Assembly: GCA_964416305.1 (NCBI GenBank) | Contig: CAYQDM010000007.1 | Coordinates: 1-64,000, forward strand | Length of the DNA: 64,000 nt | Direction: 5' to 3' | Origin: Acidaminobacter sp964416305 | GTDB lineage: Bacteria > Bacillota > Clostridia > Peptostreptococcales > Acidaminobacteraceae | Shown here: piece after piece, positions 51,212-60,188 of the stretch | Layout: each line of letters starts with the position of its first letter | Numbering within the stretch: the first letter of the stretch is position 1 | Notes under the pieces: generated by a model | Told to the model about the DNA's origin: nothing | The model's input: the letters and a program-made list of their open reading frames with translations, nothing else | The model's database searches: none | Position numbers and translations under genes: made by a program

Positions 51212-51894
51212 CTTTAAATAAAGGCAGGTTTTACAGTATTGGCACTGGACCTGGAGATCCTGGACTTCTGACACTGAAAGCCGTTGAAACCCTTAAGTCC
51301 TGCAAGGTGATAGCAGTACCGGACAGCGGCGCGTCGGAAAATGTGGTGCTGGGCATAGTGAAGGCTCATTTGGAAGATCAGCGGATTGTCTACTGTGATA
51401 TGCCCATGACGCGGGACAAAGACCTTCTGGAAACCAGCCATCAAAGTGCTGCAACGACACTGGCGGACTATCTCGATGCGGGAGAAAATGTGGGCTTTCT
51501 GACGCTGGGCGATCCCGCCATCTATTCCACTGCACTTTATGTGCATCAAAAACTTCAGACCATGGGCTATGAAACTGAAGTGATTCCAGGGGTTCCATCT
51601 TTTTGCGCGGCGGCGGCTAAACTAAACGTTCCGCTGTGTGAGGGCGGTGAGATGCTGCATGTGGTGCCGGCGTCCTATTCAGATTTGGAGGGTGGTCTGG
51701 GTCTTAAAGGCAGTATAGTGCTGATGAAGTCAGGTAAAAGCGCGGCTAAAGTCAAAGCTCTGCTTGATGGCAGACGGGCTATGGCCGTGGAAAGGTGCGG
51801 GTTATCGGGTGAAAAGGTTCACGAGGAACTCAGCACTTGGACTGAGGACGCCAGTTATTTCAGCGTGTTATTGGTGAAAGGGGAAAACTCATGA
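51208..51894 (+). CDS. cbiL: Cobalt-precorrin-2 C20-methyltransferase
   Basis: A 228-residue SAM-dependent tetrapyrrole methylase (CbiL/CobI). The SAM-binding N-terminus is FYSIGTGPGDPGLLTLKAVE, with GFLTLGDPAIYSTALYV and IPGVPSFCAAAAKLNVPLCEGGE, which mark the C20 enzyme. Four-base overlaps with cbiD and cbiF indicate coupled translation. Confidence 0.94.
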   Translation: MTLNKGRFYSIGTGPGDPGLLTLKAVETLKSCKVIAVPDSGASENVVLGIVKAHLEDQRIVYCDMPMTRDKDLLETSHQSAATTLADYLDAGENVGFLTLGDPAIYSTALYVHQKLQTMGYETEVIPGVPSFCAAAAKLNVPLCEGGEMLHVVPASYSDLEGGLGLKGSIVLMKSGKSAAKVKALLDGRRAMAVERCGLSGEKVHEELSTWTEDASYFSVLLVKGENS

Positions 51895-52646
51895 TTTATT
51901 TTGTTGGCGCAGGTCCTGGCGCGCCAGATCTGATTACGGTCAGGGGAAAAAAAGCGATCGAAACTGCGGACATTATCATTTATGCCGGTTCATTGGTCAA
52001 TCCGGCACTGCTGGAGGATGCAAAAGGGACCTGTAAATGCTATAACAGCGCGGGCATGACGCTGGAAGAAGTCATTTCAGTCATGACGGACCCTGGGAAT
52101 CTCAACAAAAGTATTGTCCGCCTTCATACAGGTGATCCTTGTCTCTATGGTGCCATTCGTGAGCAGATGGACTTGCTGGATCAGTATGGTCTCGGTTACG
52201 AGGTCATTCCGGGGGTCAGTTCCTTTATTGGTGCAGCCGCCGCCCTAAAAACTGAATATACCTTGCCAGAGGTCAGTCAGACTGTGATTTTGACTAGAAT
52301 GGAAGGTCGTACCCCGGTGCCGGAAAAAGAAGATATTGCTAAATTGGCCGCCCATGGTGCGACCATGGTCATATTTCTTACCACCACTATGCTTGGGGAG
52401 TTGTCCAGACGCCTGATCCAAGGCGGTTACGCGCCGGACTCGCCTGCAGCCATTGTCTATAAAGCCACCTGGCCGGATGAACTTGTGGTCCGCACCACTG
52501 TTGCGGAGTTGGAGCAGGCCGCGGACGCCAACGGTATTAGGAAGATGGCCCTTATAACTGTTGGAGGCTTTCTTGGGCAGGATTATGAGCGTTCAAAACT
52601 CTATGATCCTGGTTTCACCCATGAATTCAGGGAGGCGGTTCGGTGA
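51891..52646 (+). CDS. cbiF: Cobalt-precorrin-4 C11-methyltransferase
   Basis: A 251-residue methylase (CbiF/CobM). FVGAGPGAPDLITVRGKKAIE, IIIYAGSLVNPALL, RLHTGDPCLYGAIREQ, PGVSSFIGAAAALKTEYTLPEVSQTVILTR and AAIVYKATWPDE are the family markers. Overlaps cbiL and cbiG by four bases each. Confidence 0.95.
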   Translation: MIYFVGAGPGAPDLITVRGKKAIETADIIIYAGSLVNPALLEDAKGTCKCYNSAGMTLEEVISVMTDPGNLNKSIVRLHTGDPCLYGAIREQMDLLDQYGLGYEVIPGVSSFIGAAAALKTEYTLPEVSQTVILTRMEGRTPVPEKEDIAKLAAHGATMVIFLTTTMLGELSRRLIQGGYAPDSPAAIVYKATWPDELVVRTTVAELEQAADANGIRKMALITVGGFLGQDYERSKLYDPGFTHEFREAVR

Positions 52647-53875
52647 AGCTGGGTCTTGTCAGCTTTACAGCTCGGGGGCGGGCTTTAGGTGAGCATCTGG
52701 TTGATGGACTCTCTCAGTCCAACCAGGCAGAACTGGTCCTCTGGGACAAGTCTCAGATCTCACTGAAGGCTTTCGTCGCCGATCATTTCCGGTCCTTGGA
52801 CGGGTTCGTTTTCATAGGTGCCATAGGGATCGCCGTCAGGCTCACTGCGCCCTATCTTGAATCCAAAGCACAGGATCCCGCCGTGGTCGTACTGGATGAA
52901 GGAGGACGCTATGTCATTCCCATTCTATCCGGCCATCTGGGCGGTGCGAACCATCTGGCGCGAGACATTGGGCGCTTGATTGGAGCCGAGCCGGTGATCA
53001 CAACCTCAACGGATGTTCACGGAATTTTTGCGGTGGATACCTGGAGCCAGAGGCAGGGTTGTGAGATTTTGGAGATTGACAGGATTAAGAACATTTCAGG
53101 TGCGCTGCTTGACGGCCAGCCGGTGGGTCTGGTCTCTGACTTTGAAATCGGCGGAAAGTTGCCTGAGGGTCTGACCCCGGCTGTCAGCGGTTTGGTGGGA
53201 ATTTGTGTTTCTATAAGCGAACAGAAACAGCCCTTTGAGGCAACGCTTCATATCGTGCCTAAGTGCGTAACCTTGGGCATTGGCTGCAGGCGGGGAACGG
53301 ATTTTGAAGACCTGGAGCGCTTTATTATTGAGACACTAGCAGAGAAAGACATTTCACTTAAGGCTGTGTCGGCTTTGCATTCCATTGATTTAAAGAAAGA
53401 GGAACCCTGCTTGCTTCGGTTCAGCGAGACCTATGGCATTCCCTTCAAGACCTTCAGCGCTTGGGAACTTATGGATGTACAGGGCACCTTTGAACGATCC
53501 GCGTTTGTTGAAAGCATCACTGGCGTAGACAACGTCTGCGAGCGCAGCGCCATGGCTGCGGATCAAGGAGATCGGTTGGGGTCTGGTACCGAGTTCGATT
53601 TGGTGTCAGACACCGAGTTTGGTTTGGTGTCAGACACCGAGTTTGGTTTGGTGTCAGACACCGAGTTCGGTTTGGTGTCAGACACCGAGTTTAACTTGGG
53701 GACAGATAACGAATCAAATTTGGGGACAGACTCCAAATTCAATTTGAAGACAGTCATCAGTGGGGTGAACGCTGATGGAGCGGTGGCTAATTCTCGCCGC
53801 TTGATTATCACAAAGCATCAGACGTCGGGCATGACTCTGGCGGCAGCCATTGAGGAATGGAGGTGCGAATTTTGA
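52643..53875 (+). CDS. cbiG: Cobalt-precorrin-5A hydrolase with in-frame repeat array
   Basis: CbiG opens the delta-lactone of cobalt-precorrin-5A. Family segments are GFVFIGAIGIAVRLTAPYL, LSGHLGGANHLA, TLGIGCRRGTD and the C-terminal SITGVDNVCERSA. After that motif, where the family normally continues briefly to a short strand, residues about 317-372 consist of GLVSDTEF repeats encoded by a 24-bp array, followed by a recognisable end (RRLIITKHQTSGMTLAAAIEEW). The array keeps frame, so the enzyme likely tolerates a flexible loop. Length 410 against about 350 usually. GTG start overlaps cbiF. Confidence 0.93.
   Translation: MKLGLVSFTARGRALGEHLVDGLSQSNQAELVLWDKSQISLKAFVADHFRSLDGFVFIGAIGIAVRLTAPYLESKAQDPAVVVLDEGGRYVIPILSGHLGGANHLARDIGRLIGAEPVITTSTDVHGIFAVDTWSQRQGCEILEIDRIKNISGALLDGQPVGLVSDFEIGGKLPEGLTPAVSGLVGICVSISEQKQPFEATLHIVPKCVTLGIGCRRGTDFEDLERFIIETLAEKDISLKAVSALHSIDLKKEEPCLLRFSETYGIPFKTFSAWELMDVQGTFERSAFVESITGVDNVCERSAMAADQGDRLGSGTEFDLVSDTEFGLVSDTEFGLVSDTEFGLVSDTEFNLGTDNESNLGTDSKFNLKTVISGVNADGAVANSRRLIITKHQTSGMTLAAAIEEWRCEF
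53591..53755. repeat. 24-bp tandem array of GGTGTCAGACACC inside cbiG
   Basis: Four near-identical 24-bp copies (53591-53686), each gagttyg-rtt followed by tGGTGTCAGACACC, then two decayed copies (53687-53734, with ggggacaga in place of ggtgtcaga) and a third fragment. The decay gradient suggests one-sided expansion of the intergenic palindrome within a coding region. Confidence 0.92.
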
Positions 53876-54876
53876 ATATTATCATGGCCGGGATTGATCA
53901 CTCATTGGCGGGGATTGATCTTCGTGAGAGATTTTCTTTTACTAAGCCTAAACAGGAAGCCATTTGTGAGGCGCTTAAGGCTATGGAAGGTGTACGAGGT
54001 GCTGTCCTTCTCTCGACCTGCAACCGGACAGAGCTTTACCTTTCACTGGAACCTCAAAAAGAGTGCGATCCGTTCTTAAATTTGTGCAAGGCAGCTGGCC
54101 TCGATGTGATTCCGCCAAGGCATCACTACAGAATCCGAAAGGGCCGGGAAGTATTCTGGCATCTGTGCCGGCTGGCTTGCGGCCTCGAATCTCAAATTCT
54201 GGGAGAAGATCAGATCATCACTCAGGTCAAAGAGGCAGCGGCACTTGCCAGAGGCTGCGGTGCCGTGGACAGCTATCTTGAAGTGCTCTTCAGAACTGCC
54301 ATTACGGCGGCCAAGAAGATCAAGACCGTGGTCAAATTCTCAAAGGCGAAGAACTCAGTTGCGCTGAAGACGCTGGCAATTCTCAGGCAGGAGCTGGCAA
54401 TCGAAAGACCTGGACGTGTCCTCGTCATAGGGAACGGCGAGGTGGGCAAACTGGTTGCGGACACGCTGGTCCAAAACGGCTTTGAAGTCGCTATGACCCT
54501 GCGGCAGTATAAATACAGGGATAATGAAATTCCGGAAGGTGTGACAGCGTTTGATTATGGGGAGAGGTACCAAAAGCTTAGCGCCTTTGACGCGGTGGTC
54601 AGCGCGACCTCAAGTCCCCATCACACCCTGGCCTATGAGGCGTTGAATGACATAGCGCCGCTGCCTGGAATCATGATTGATCTGGCAGTGCCCAGGGACA
54701 TTGACCTGGAGATTGGCCGACAAAGGCCGGTGAAACTCTATGACATAGACACCATTGCAGAAGGTGCTATTGAGCAATCAAATCAGTTACAGTTTCAACA
54801 GACAGAAGACATTATACATAAATACCATGGTGACTTAATGAAGTGGCATCACTATAAGGAGCGCGTATCCGGATGA
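53872..54876 (+). CDS. hemA: Glutamyl-tRNA reductase
   Basis: HemA reduces glutamyl-tRNA to glutamate-1-semialdehyde, first step of C5 tetrapyrrole synthesis. The 334-residue protein has the catalytic Cys in LSTCNRTELY, the GLESQILGEDQIITQVKEA segment and the NADPH loop VLVIGNGEVGKLVADTL. It ends soon after the dehydrogenase domain and spinal helix, so the C-terminal dimerisation part is shorter than in the usual 400-plus residue enzymes. TTG 53872 follows GGAGGTG and overlaps the cbiG stop. Its place in the cobalamin operon puts precursor supply under B12 control. Confidence 0.92.
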   Translation: MNIIMAGIDHSLAGIDLRERFSFTKPKQEAICEALKAMEGVRGAVLLSTCNRTELYLSLEPQKECDPFLNLCKAAGLDVIPPRHHYRIRKGREVFWHLCRLACGLESQILGEDQIITQVKEAAALARGCGAVDSYLEVLFRTAITAAKKIKTVVKFSKAKNSVALKTLAILRQELAIERPGRVLVIGNGEVGKLVADTLVQNGFEVAMTLRQYKYRDNEIPEGVTAFDYGERYQKLSAFDAVVSATSSPHHTLAYEALNDIAPLPGIMIDLAVPRDIDLEIGRQRPVKLYDIDTIAEGAIEQSNQLQFQQTEDIIHKYHGDLMKWHHYKERVSG

Positions 54877-55610
54877 AGAAAATCTATGTGGTGGGTCTTG
54901 GCCCCGGAGATGAAAAATATATGACTCAGGCAGCCCGTGCAGCGCTGATGGAAAGCGAGATCATTGTGGGCTACGATCTTTACGTCGAGCTGATCAAGAC
55001 ACTGATTGAGGGAAAAACCATCCTTTCCACCCCAATGAAGCAGGAAGTGGCACGTTGCCGCATGGCGCTGGAGCACGCCCTTGAGGGCAGAACCGTGGCC
55101 ATGGTATGCAGCGGTGACGCCGGGGTCTACGGCATGGCGGGCATTATTATGGAAGTCGCCAGGGCACACCCGGAGGTCGAAATTGAAGTCATCAGCGGCA
55201 TCACAGCCGCGGTTTCCAGCGCCGCAGTCCTTGGAGCGCCTTTGATTCACGACTTTGCCATCATCAGTCTGAGTGATCTTCTGACGCCTTGGGAGAAGAT
55301 TGAAAAGCGGCTGAGACTGGCCGCGGAGGCAGACTTTGTCATCTGTCTCTACAATCCGTCCAGCATGAAGCGCAAGGATTACCTAAGGAAAGCCTGTGAC
55401 ATCATCTTGGAACATCAGTCGCCTAAGACGGAATGCGGTTATGTCAGAAATATTGGCCGGGAAGGCGAATCGGCGGTGCTCTGCAGGCTGGAAGATTTGC
55501 GTGAAGCAAGCGTTGACATGTTTACGACGGTTATCATAGGCAACAGCCAGACAAAGCAGTTGAATGGGCGGCTGGTGACGCCGCGAGGGTACAGAGGGCT
55601 GGACGCATGA
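54873..55610 (+). CDS. cbiH: Cobalt-precorrin-3 C17-methyltransferase
   Basis: A 245-residue methylase (CbiH/CobJ) that also drives ring contraction. VVGLGPGDEKYMTQAARAAL, IIVGYDLYVELI, VCSGDAGVYGMAGIIMEVA, ISGITAAVSSAAVLGAPLIHDFAIISLSDLLTPW and CLYNPSSMKRKDYL mark this enzyme. Overlaps hemA and the cbiJ-sirC fusion by four bases. Confidence 0.95.
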   Translation: MKKIYVVGLGPGDEKYMTQAARAALMESEIIVGYDLYVELIKTLIEGKTILSTPMKQEVARCRMALEHALEGRTVAMVCSGDAGVYGMAGIIMEVARAHPEVEIEVISGITAAVSSAAVLGAPLIHDFAIISLSDLLTPWEKIEKRLRLAAEADFVICLYNPSSMKRKDYLRKACDIILEHQSPKTECGYVRNIGREGESAVLCRLEDLREASVDMFTTVIIGNSQTKQLNGRLVTPRGYRGLDA

Positions 55611-56839
55611 CTCAGCGCAGGATCCTGATTTTTGGAGGCACCACCGAGGGCAGACTTTTGTTTGAGCAGCTTCAGGACCTAGGTATTCAGGCGGATCTCC
55701 ATGTGGCAACAGCTTACGGCAAAGAGCTTGTGGATGAAGGGACGCAGGGTTTTGTTGAATCCGGCCGCCTCGATGTGGAGGGAATGGTCGGCCTTTTTCA
55801 GCAGCGCATTCCGGAATTGTTAGTCGACGCCACCCATCCTTACGCGGTGGAAGTCACCAAAAATCTGAAGTCAGCCTGCGAGATCGCGGACATTCCTTAT
55901 CTGCGTTTGAGCAGGGCGGTGACCGAGGCTGAGGGCGTGATCCTTTGCGAGACCATTGAAGAGGCCGTCGCATGGCTGGATAGGCGTTCGGGAGCTGTTC
56001 TGTCGACCATCGGCAGCAAAGGCCTTCATCACTTGACGGGTATAAGAGATTACGAGAATCGTGTATATGCCAGGATCCTGCCGCTGACAGAGGCGGTGAA
56101 AGACGCCGTGGCGCAGGGGTTTAAAGGCAGCCATCTGATCTGTATGCAGGGTCCGTTTACTTTTGAGATGAATTTGGCGATGCTCAGGCAATACAAGTGC
56201 GAATATTTACTGACTAAGGATTCCGGTGTCAGCGGCGGTTTTGAGGAGAAGCTTGCGGCGGCCGAGGCAGCAGGAGCTCAAGTAGTGCTCGTAGGTCGTC
56301 CGAGTGATTCTGGCGGGCTGTCTTTTGAGCAGGTGCTGAAGGTGATTACAGGCCGGGAAGAGACGCGGGTGTCTGAGCGCAAGCTGAGTTATTTTCCGAT
56401 GTTTGTGAATCTGCGCGGAAAGCGCGTTCTGGTAGTCGGCGGTGGAAAAATTGCCGCGCGCAGGATAGAGACGCTGCTGAAATTCGACTGCGACATCACG
56501 GTGGTGTCACATGAAGTGGAGGACGCCATTCTGGCGCATTTCCGCGGTGAGAGACTGACGCTTCACGCTCGGGGATACAGCGCGGGAGATCTGGAAGGTG
56601 CAGATGTGGTCCTCTCCGTCACGAATGACAGGGAGGTCAACCGGCGTGTCGGGCTTGAGGCAAATGCCCTGGGGATTCCAGTGAGTGTCGCGGATGCCCA
56701 TGAGGAATGCACGTTTTATTTTCCCGCAATAATTGAGCACGACGGCATGGTCATAGGACTTAGCAGCCAAGGCCAGTCGCATCAGGGCGTCTCGGCATTA
56801 GCGAAGAAATTGAGGTGGATCTTGAATCATGAAGATTAA
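55607..56839 (+). CDS. Cobalt-precorrin-6A reductase fused to precorrin-2 dehydrogenase
   Basis: A 410-residue two-enzyme fusion. Residues 1-250 are CbiJ/CobK (LIFGGTTEGRLL, VDATHPYAVEVTKN, LICMQGPFTFEMN, LLTKDSGVSGGF), which reduces cobalt-precorrin-6A. Residues about 262-410 are SirC (YFPMFVNLRGKRVLVVGGGKIAARRIETLLKFDC, DLEGADVVLSVTNDREVNR, CTFYFPAIIEHDGMVIGLSSQG), the NAD-dependent oxidation of precorrin-2 to sirohydrochlorin. The fusion joins an early and a middle step of the route. Overlaps cbiH by four bases and hemC by eleven. The 9-mer at 56006 encodes Thr-Ile-Gly. Confidence 0.92.
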   Translation: MTQRRILIFGGTTEGRLLFEQLQDLGIQADLHVATAYGKELVDEGTQGFVESGRLDVEGMVGLFQQRIPELLVDATHPYAVEVTKNLKSACEIADIPYLRLSRAVTEAEGVILCETIEEAVAWLDRRSGAVLSTIGSKGLHHLTGIRDYENRVYARILPLTEAVKDAVAQGFKGSHLICMQGPFTFEMNLAMLRQYKCEYLLTKDSGVSGGFEEKLAAAEAAGAQVVLVGRPSDSGGLSFEQVLKVITGREETRVSERKLSYFPMFVNLRGKRVLVVGGGKIAARRIETLLKFDCDITVVSHEVEDAILAHFRGERLTLHARGYSAGDLEGADVVLSVTNDREVNRRVGLEANALGIPVSVADAHEECTFYFPAIIEHDGMVIGLSSQGQSHQGVSALAKKLRWILNHED

Positions 56840-57782
56840 AGTGGGCAGCAGAGAAAGCCGGCTGGCGGTGATCCAGTCTGAAATAGTCATGGCGGGTATC
56901 CGCGGCTGGGCTCCGGGCGCAGAGCTGGAACTCGTGACCATGAAGACTACAGGCGATATTATTCAGGACCGGACGCTGGACAAGATTGGCGGCAAAGGGC
57001 TCTTCGTCAAAGAGCTTGACCTTGCTTTAGCTGCGGGCGAGGTGGATATCACGGTACACAGCTTCAAGGATATGCCTATGGAAATAGACCCTTCCCTGCC
57101 GATTGTCGCGGTTTCCAGGCGCGAGGATCCCAGAGACGTTCTGATTTTGCCTAAAGGTGTGGCGACGCTGGATTTGTCAAAACCCATAGGCTGTTCCAGC
57201 GCCAGGAGAAGCCTGCAGATTCGCAGTCTTTATCCCGGGTGCCGGGTTGAGCCCATTCGCGGCAACGTGCTGACTCGTCTTGAAAAGCTTGATAGTGGTG
57301 CATACTCAGCGATCGTGCTGGCCTATGCGGGTCTTAAAAGACTGGGTTTGGAGGAACGGGTAAGCCGTATTTTTGAAACTTGGGAAATGTTGCCCTCGGC
57401 TTGCCAGGGGGTTCTTGCCGTTCAAGCGCGAAGGGGAGAGGATATTTCTTTTCTGAAGGGATTCCATGACAAAGAAGCCTGGGATATTTCTCTCGCGGAG
57501 CGCAGTTTTGTCAGGACTCTGGATGGAGGCTGCAGTTCGCCGGTGGCCGCTTACGGGGAAATGAAGGGCGGCGGAGAGCTGCTGCTCACAGGACTCTATG
57601 TGGATGAGGCTACAGGACGTTACTGGATTATGACCATGAGAGATCACAGATCAAGGGCAGAGCAGCTTGGCGTGCGGCTGGCAGAGGCCGTCAGAAGAAA
57701 GGGGAAGTCAGAGTGTTTGAAGATAAACCCAAACCGGGGAAAGTCATATTGGTCGGAGCAGGTCCAGGCGATGCGGGACTAA
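56829..57782 (+). CDS. hemC: Hydroxymethylbilane synthase
   Basis: HemC polymerises four porphobilinogens. The 317-residue protein has VGSRESRLAVIQSEIV, TTGDIIQDRTLDKIGGKGLFVKELDLAL, VHSFKDMPM, GCSSARRSLQIRSLYP, RGNVLTRLEKLD and the dipyrromethane cofactor cysteine in DGGCSSPVAAYG. The last 24 or so residues are encoded in the 70-bp overlap with the next gene and look unrelated to the family, which normally ends near residue 293. Confidence 0.94.
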   Translation: MKIKVGSRESRLAVIQSEIVMAGIRGWAPGAELELVTMKTTGDIIQDRTLDKIGGKGLFVKELDLALAAGEVDITVHSFKDMPMEIDPSLPIVAVSRREDPRDVLILPKGVATLDLSKPIGCSSARRSLQIRSLYPGCRVEPIRGNVLTRLEKLDSGAYSAIVLAYAGLKRLGLEERVSRIFETWEMLPSACQGVLAVQARRGEDISFLKGFHDKEAWDISLAERSFVRTLDGGCSSPVAAYGEMKGGGELLLTGLYVDEATGRYWIMTMRDHRSRAEQLGVRLAEAVRRKGKSECLKINPNRGKSYWSEQVQAMRD

Positions 57783-59233
57783 TGACCATCAAAGGCTTGC
57801 AGGCGCTCAGGCAGGCGGAGGTCGTCGTCTATGACCGTTTGGTTGGCGGCGGAATTTTGGAACAGATCCCAGAACAAGCTGAGAAGATTTATGTGGGGAA
57901 AAACGTCGGTCACCATGTGGTGCCTCAGGAACGGATCAATGAGATTTTGCTGGAAAAAGCCCTTGAAGGCAAATGCGTGGTGCGGCTTAAAGGCGGAGAC
58001 GGATTTGTCTTTGGCCGCGGCGGTGAAGAGCTTGAGGGACTGGGGGTGCACGGCATTCCATTTGAAGTGGTGCCAGGCATCACCTCTGCCATTGCAGCGC
58101 CAGCCTATGCAGGCATTCCGGTAACACACCGGGAGCTTAGCGCGTCCCTTCACATTATTACCGGACATTTGAAAGATGGCGCTGAGCTGAAGTTGGATTA
58201 CGACGCCTTGGTTCGGCTGGGAGGGACCCTGATTTTCATGATGTCGGTTTCGAGTCTGCCTGAAATAGCGGCAGGTTTGATCCAGGCAGGTATGTCTCAG
58301 GAGATGCCTTGCGCCGTCGTTGAGAATGGTACGCTGAGCCGTCAGCGCAAGCTGGTAGGGACCCTGTCCATGATAGACCAGGCGGTGAAAGAGAACAAAG
58401 TTAAATCTCCGGCGGTGTTCGTGGTGGGCCACGTCTGTCAGCTTTCAGAGCGCTTTGACTGGTTCTCGGCGCTTCCGCTGCTTGGAAAGCGCATTCTGGT
58501 TACCCGGCCGAAGTCGACCGCTTCAAAGCTGAGCGAGCGCTTGAGGGCGCTGGGCGCAGAAGTTGTGCTGGCACCCACGATCAGAACCCGTTCGGTGTCC
58601 TTTGAAATGCCTGACCTCAGCCCGTATACCGTTCTGATTTTCACCAGTGCTGCGGGGGTATCCAGCTTTTTTGACGCCATGGACCGAGTGGAACTGGATG
58701 CAAGAGCCCTTTACGGCAAGCGCATAGCGGCTGTAGGGAATGAAACGGCTGCGGCGCTTAAAGCCTGTGGTTTGAAGGCGGATTTTGTACCAAGTGTGTT
58801 CTGCGGAGAAACTCTGGCGGAGGAAATGCTGGCGTCGGGCTGGGTTGGAACGGCGGATCGCGTACTGATTGCAGGGGCGGCAGTGATGGCTCAAGCCTTG
58901 CCCGACCTTCTCAGCGCGGCTGAAATTGAATTGAAGTGTCTTGTTGTCTATGAGACCGAAGCATTGCCATGTCAGGCTATGGAACTTGAGGCGTTTGACT
59001 GGGTGACCTTTACCAGCGCCAGCTGTGTGGAGGGCTTTGTACGGTGCGTCAATGATGCTCCAGAGCGGCTGAAAGGTGTCAAAGCCCTTTGTATAGGCGC
59101 GCAGACGGCGGCTGAAGCGTCGAAATACCCCATGGACATTGTCGTTGCCAAAGAGGCAACCATTGATGCCATGGTAGAACGAATTTGCGAGGAGACTGTG
59201 AAAGAAAATGAACATCCGACCAAGGAGGCTTAG
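57713..59233 (+). CDS. Uroporphyrinogen-III C-methyltransferase / uroporphyrinogen-III synthase fusion
   Basis: A 506-residue fusion. Residues 1-245 are CobA/SUMT (VILVGAGPGDAGLMTIKGLQAL, VVYDRLVGGGILEQIP, RLKGGDGFVFGRGGEE, VVPGITSAIAAPAYAGIPVTHRELSAS, TLIFMMSVSSLPEI), making precorrin-2. Residues about 255-500 are HemD (GKRILVTRPKSTASKLSERL, FTSAAGVSSFFDAMD, AAVGNETAAALKACG, ASCVEGFV), closing uroporphyrinogen III. The order methylase-synthase is common in Firmicutes. GTG 57713 follows GAAAGGGGAAG and lies 70 bases inside hemC. Confidence 0.95.
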   Translation: MFEDKPKPGKVILVGAGPGDAGLMTIKGLQALRQAEVVVYDRLVGGGILEQIPEQAEKIYVGKNVGHHVVPQERINEILLEKALEGKCVVRLKGGDGFVFGRGGEELEGLGVHGIPFEVVPGITSAIAAPAYAGIPVTHRELSASLHIITGHLKDGAELKLDYDALVRLGGTLIFMMSVSSLPEIAAGLIQAGMSQEMPCAVVENGTLSRQRKLVGTLSMIDQAVKENKVKSPAVFVVGHVCQLSERFDWFSALPLLGKRILVTRPKSTASKLSERLRALGAEVVLAPTIRTRSVSFEMPDLSPYTVLIFTSAAGVSSFFDAMDRVELDARALYGKRIAAVGNETAAALKACGLKADFVPSVFCGETLAEEMLASGWVGTADRVLIAGAAVMAQALPDLLSAAEIELKCLVVYETEALPCQAMELEAFDWVTFTSASCVEGFVRCVNDAPERLKGVKALCIGAQTAAEASKYPMDIVVAKEATIDAMVERICEETVKENEHPTKEA

Positions 59234-60188
59234 AGCCAACGAGAACCTCAGAACGTTGACAAGAGAGACCAGAGTCAGCTCAAGCGCGCTGATCCAGCCG
59301 CTGTTTGTTAAAGAAGGCGTCAATATCAAGGACGAGATCAAGTCCATGGAAAACAATTTTCACTATAGTCCCGACCGCTTGGCTGAGGGGATTGAAGCTG
59401 GACTTGAGGCGGGTGTCAGTAAGTTTTTGCTCTTTGGACTGCCACTTCGCAAGGATGAAACCGGCAGCGAAGCCTGGAATGACCAAGGTGTAATCCAGCA
59501 GGGGCTCAGAGCGGTCAGGCAGCGTTTCGGCGATTCGGTTTACCTGATCACGGATGTCTGCCTCTGTGAATATACCAGTCATGGGCATTGTGGCCTTCTC
59601 AGCGGTACATATGTCGATAATGACTCGACAGTGGAGCGATTGGCCGAAGTCGCGCTGTCTCATTCTTTGGCCGGTGCGGACATGGTGGCGCCTTCGGATA
59701 TGATGGACGGCAGGGTGAAGGCGATTCGGAGCAAGCTGGACGCTCATGGGCAAATTCACACGCCTATCATGTCTTATTCTGTCAAGTACGCGTCATCCTT
59801 TTATGGGCCGTTCAGGGAAGCGGCGGGCTCTGCGCCGGGCTTTGGGGACCGAAAGACCTATCAGATGGACTGGCACAACACTTCAGAGGCACTCAAAGTC
59901 GCAGCTATGGATGTCAGGGACGGCGCAGATCTCCTCATTGTGAAGCCGGCTCTTTCCTATTTGGATGTGATTCAGGCGGTCTCCTCTGAGGTCAACGTAC
60001 CTGTAGCGGCTTACAACGTCAGCGGAGAATATGCCATGATCAAAGCAGCTGCCAAGCTGGGGCTGATTGACGAGTATGGGGCCATGTGCGAAAGCGCAGT
60101 CTCTATGTTTAGAGCAGGCGCTGATATTCTGATTACTTATTTTGCGAAAGAGTTGGCTTCAGCGATCCGGAAAGGGGATATAGGCTAA
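59208..60188 (+). CDS. hemB: Porphobilinogen synthase
   Basis: HemB condenses two 5-aminolevulinates. The 326-residue protein has RPRRLRANENLRTLTRET, PLFVKEG, LLFGLP, TDVCLCEYTSHGHCG (metal-site cysteines), DMVAPSDMMDGRV, MSYSVKYASSFYGPFREAAGSAPGFGDRKTYQMD and the Schiff-base lysine in LIVKPALSYLD. It overlaps the CobA-HemD stop by 26 bases and is coupled to hemL through TAATG. Confidence 0.96.
   Translation: MNIRPRRLRANENLRTLTRETRVSSSALIQPLFVKEGVNIKDEIKSMENNFHYSPDRLAEGIEAGLEAGVSKFLLFGLPLRKDETGSEAWNDQGVIQQGLRAVRQRFGDSVYLITDVCLCEYTSHGHCGLLSGTYVDNDSTVERLAEVALSHSLAGADMVAPSDMMDGRVKAIRSKLDAHGQIHTPIMSYSVKYASSFYGPFREAAGSAPGFGDRKTYQMDWHNTSEALKVAAMDVRDGADLLIVKPALSYLDVIQAVSSEVNVPVAAYNVSGEYAMIKAAAKLGLIDEYGAMCESAVSMFRAGADILITYFAKELASAIRKGDIG

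Noticed and set aside
53591..53755. Possible CRISPR-like array
   Set aside because: The 24-bp units are directly adjacent without unique spacers, lie in an open frame, and match a palindromic intergenic repeat. The 18-bp purN array is rejected for the same reason.
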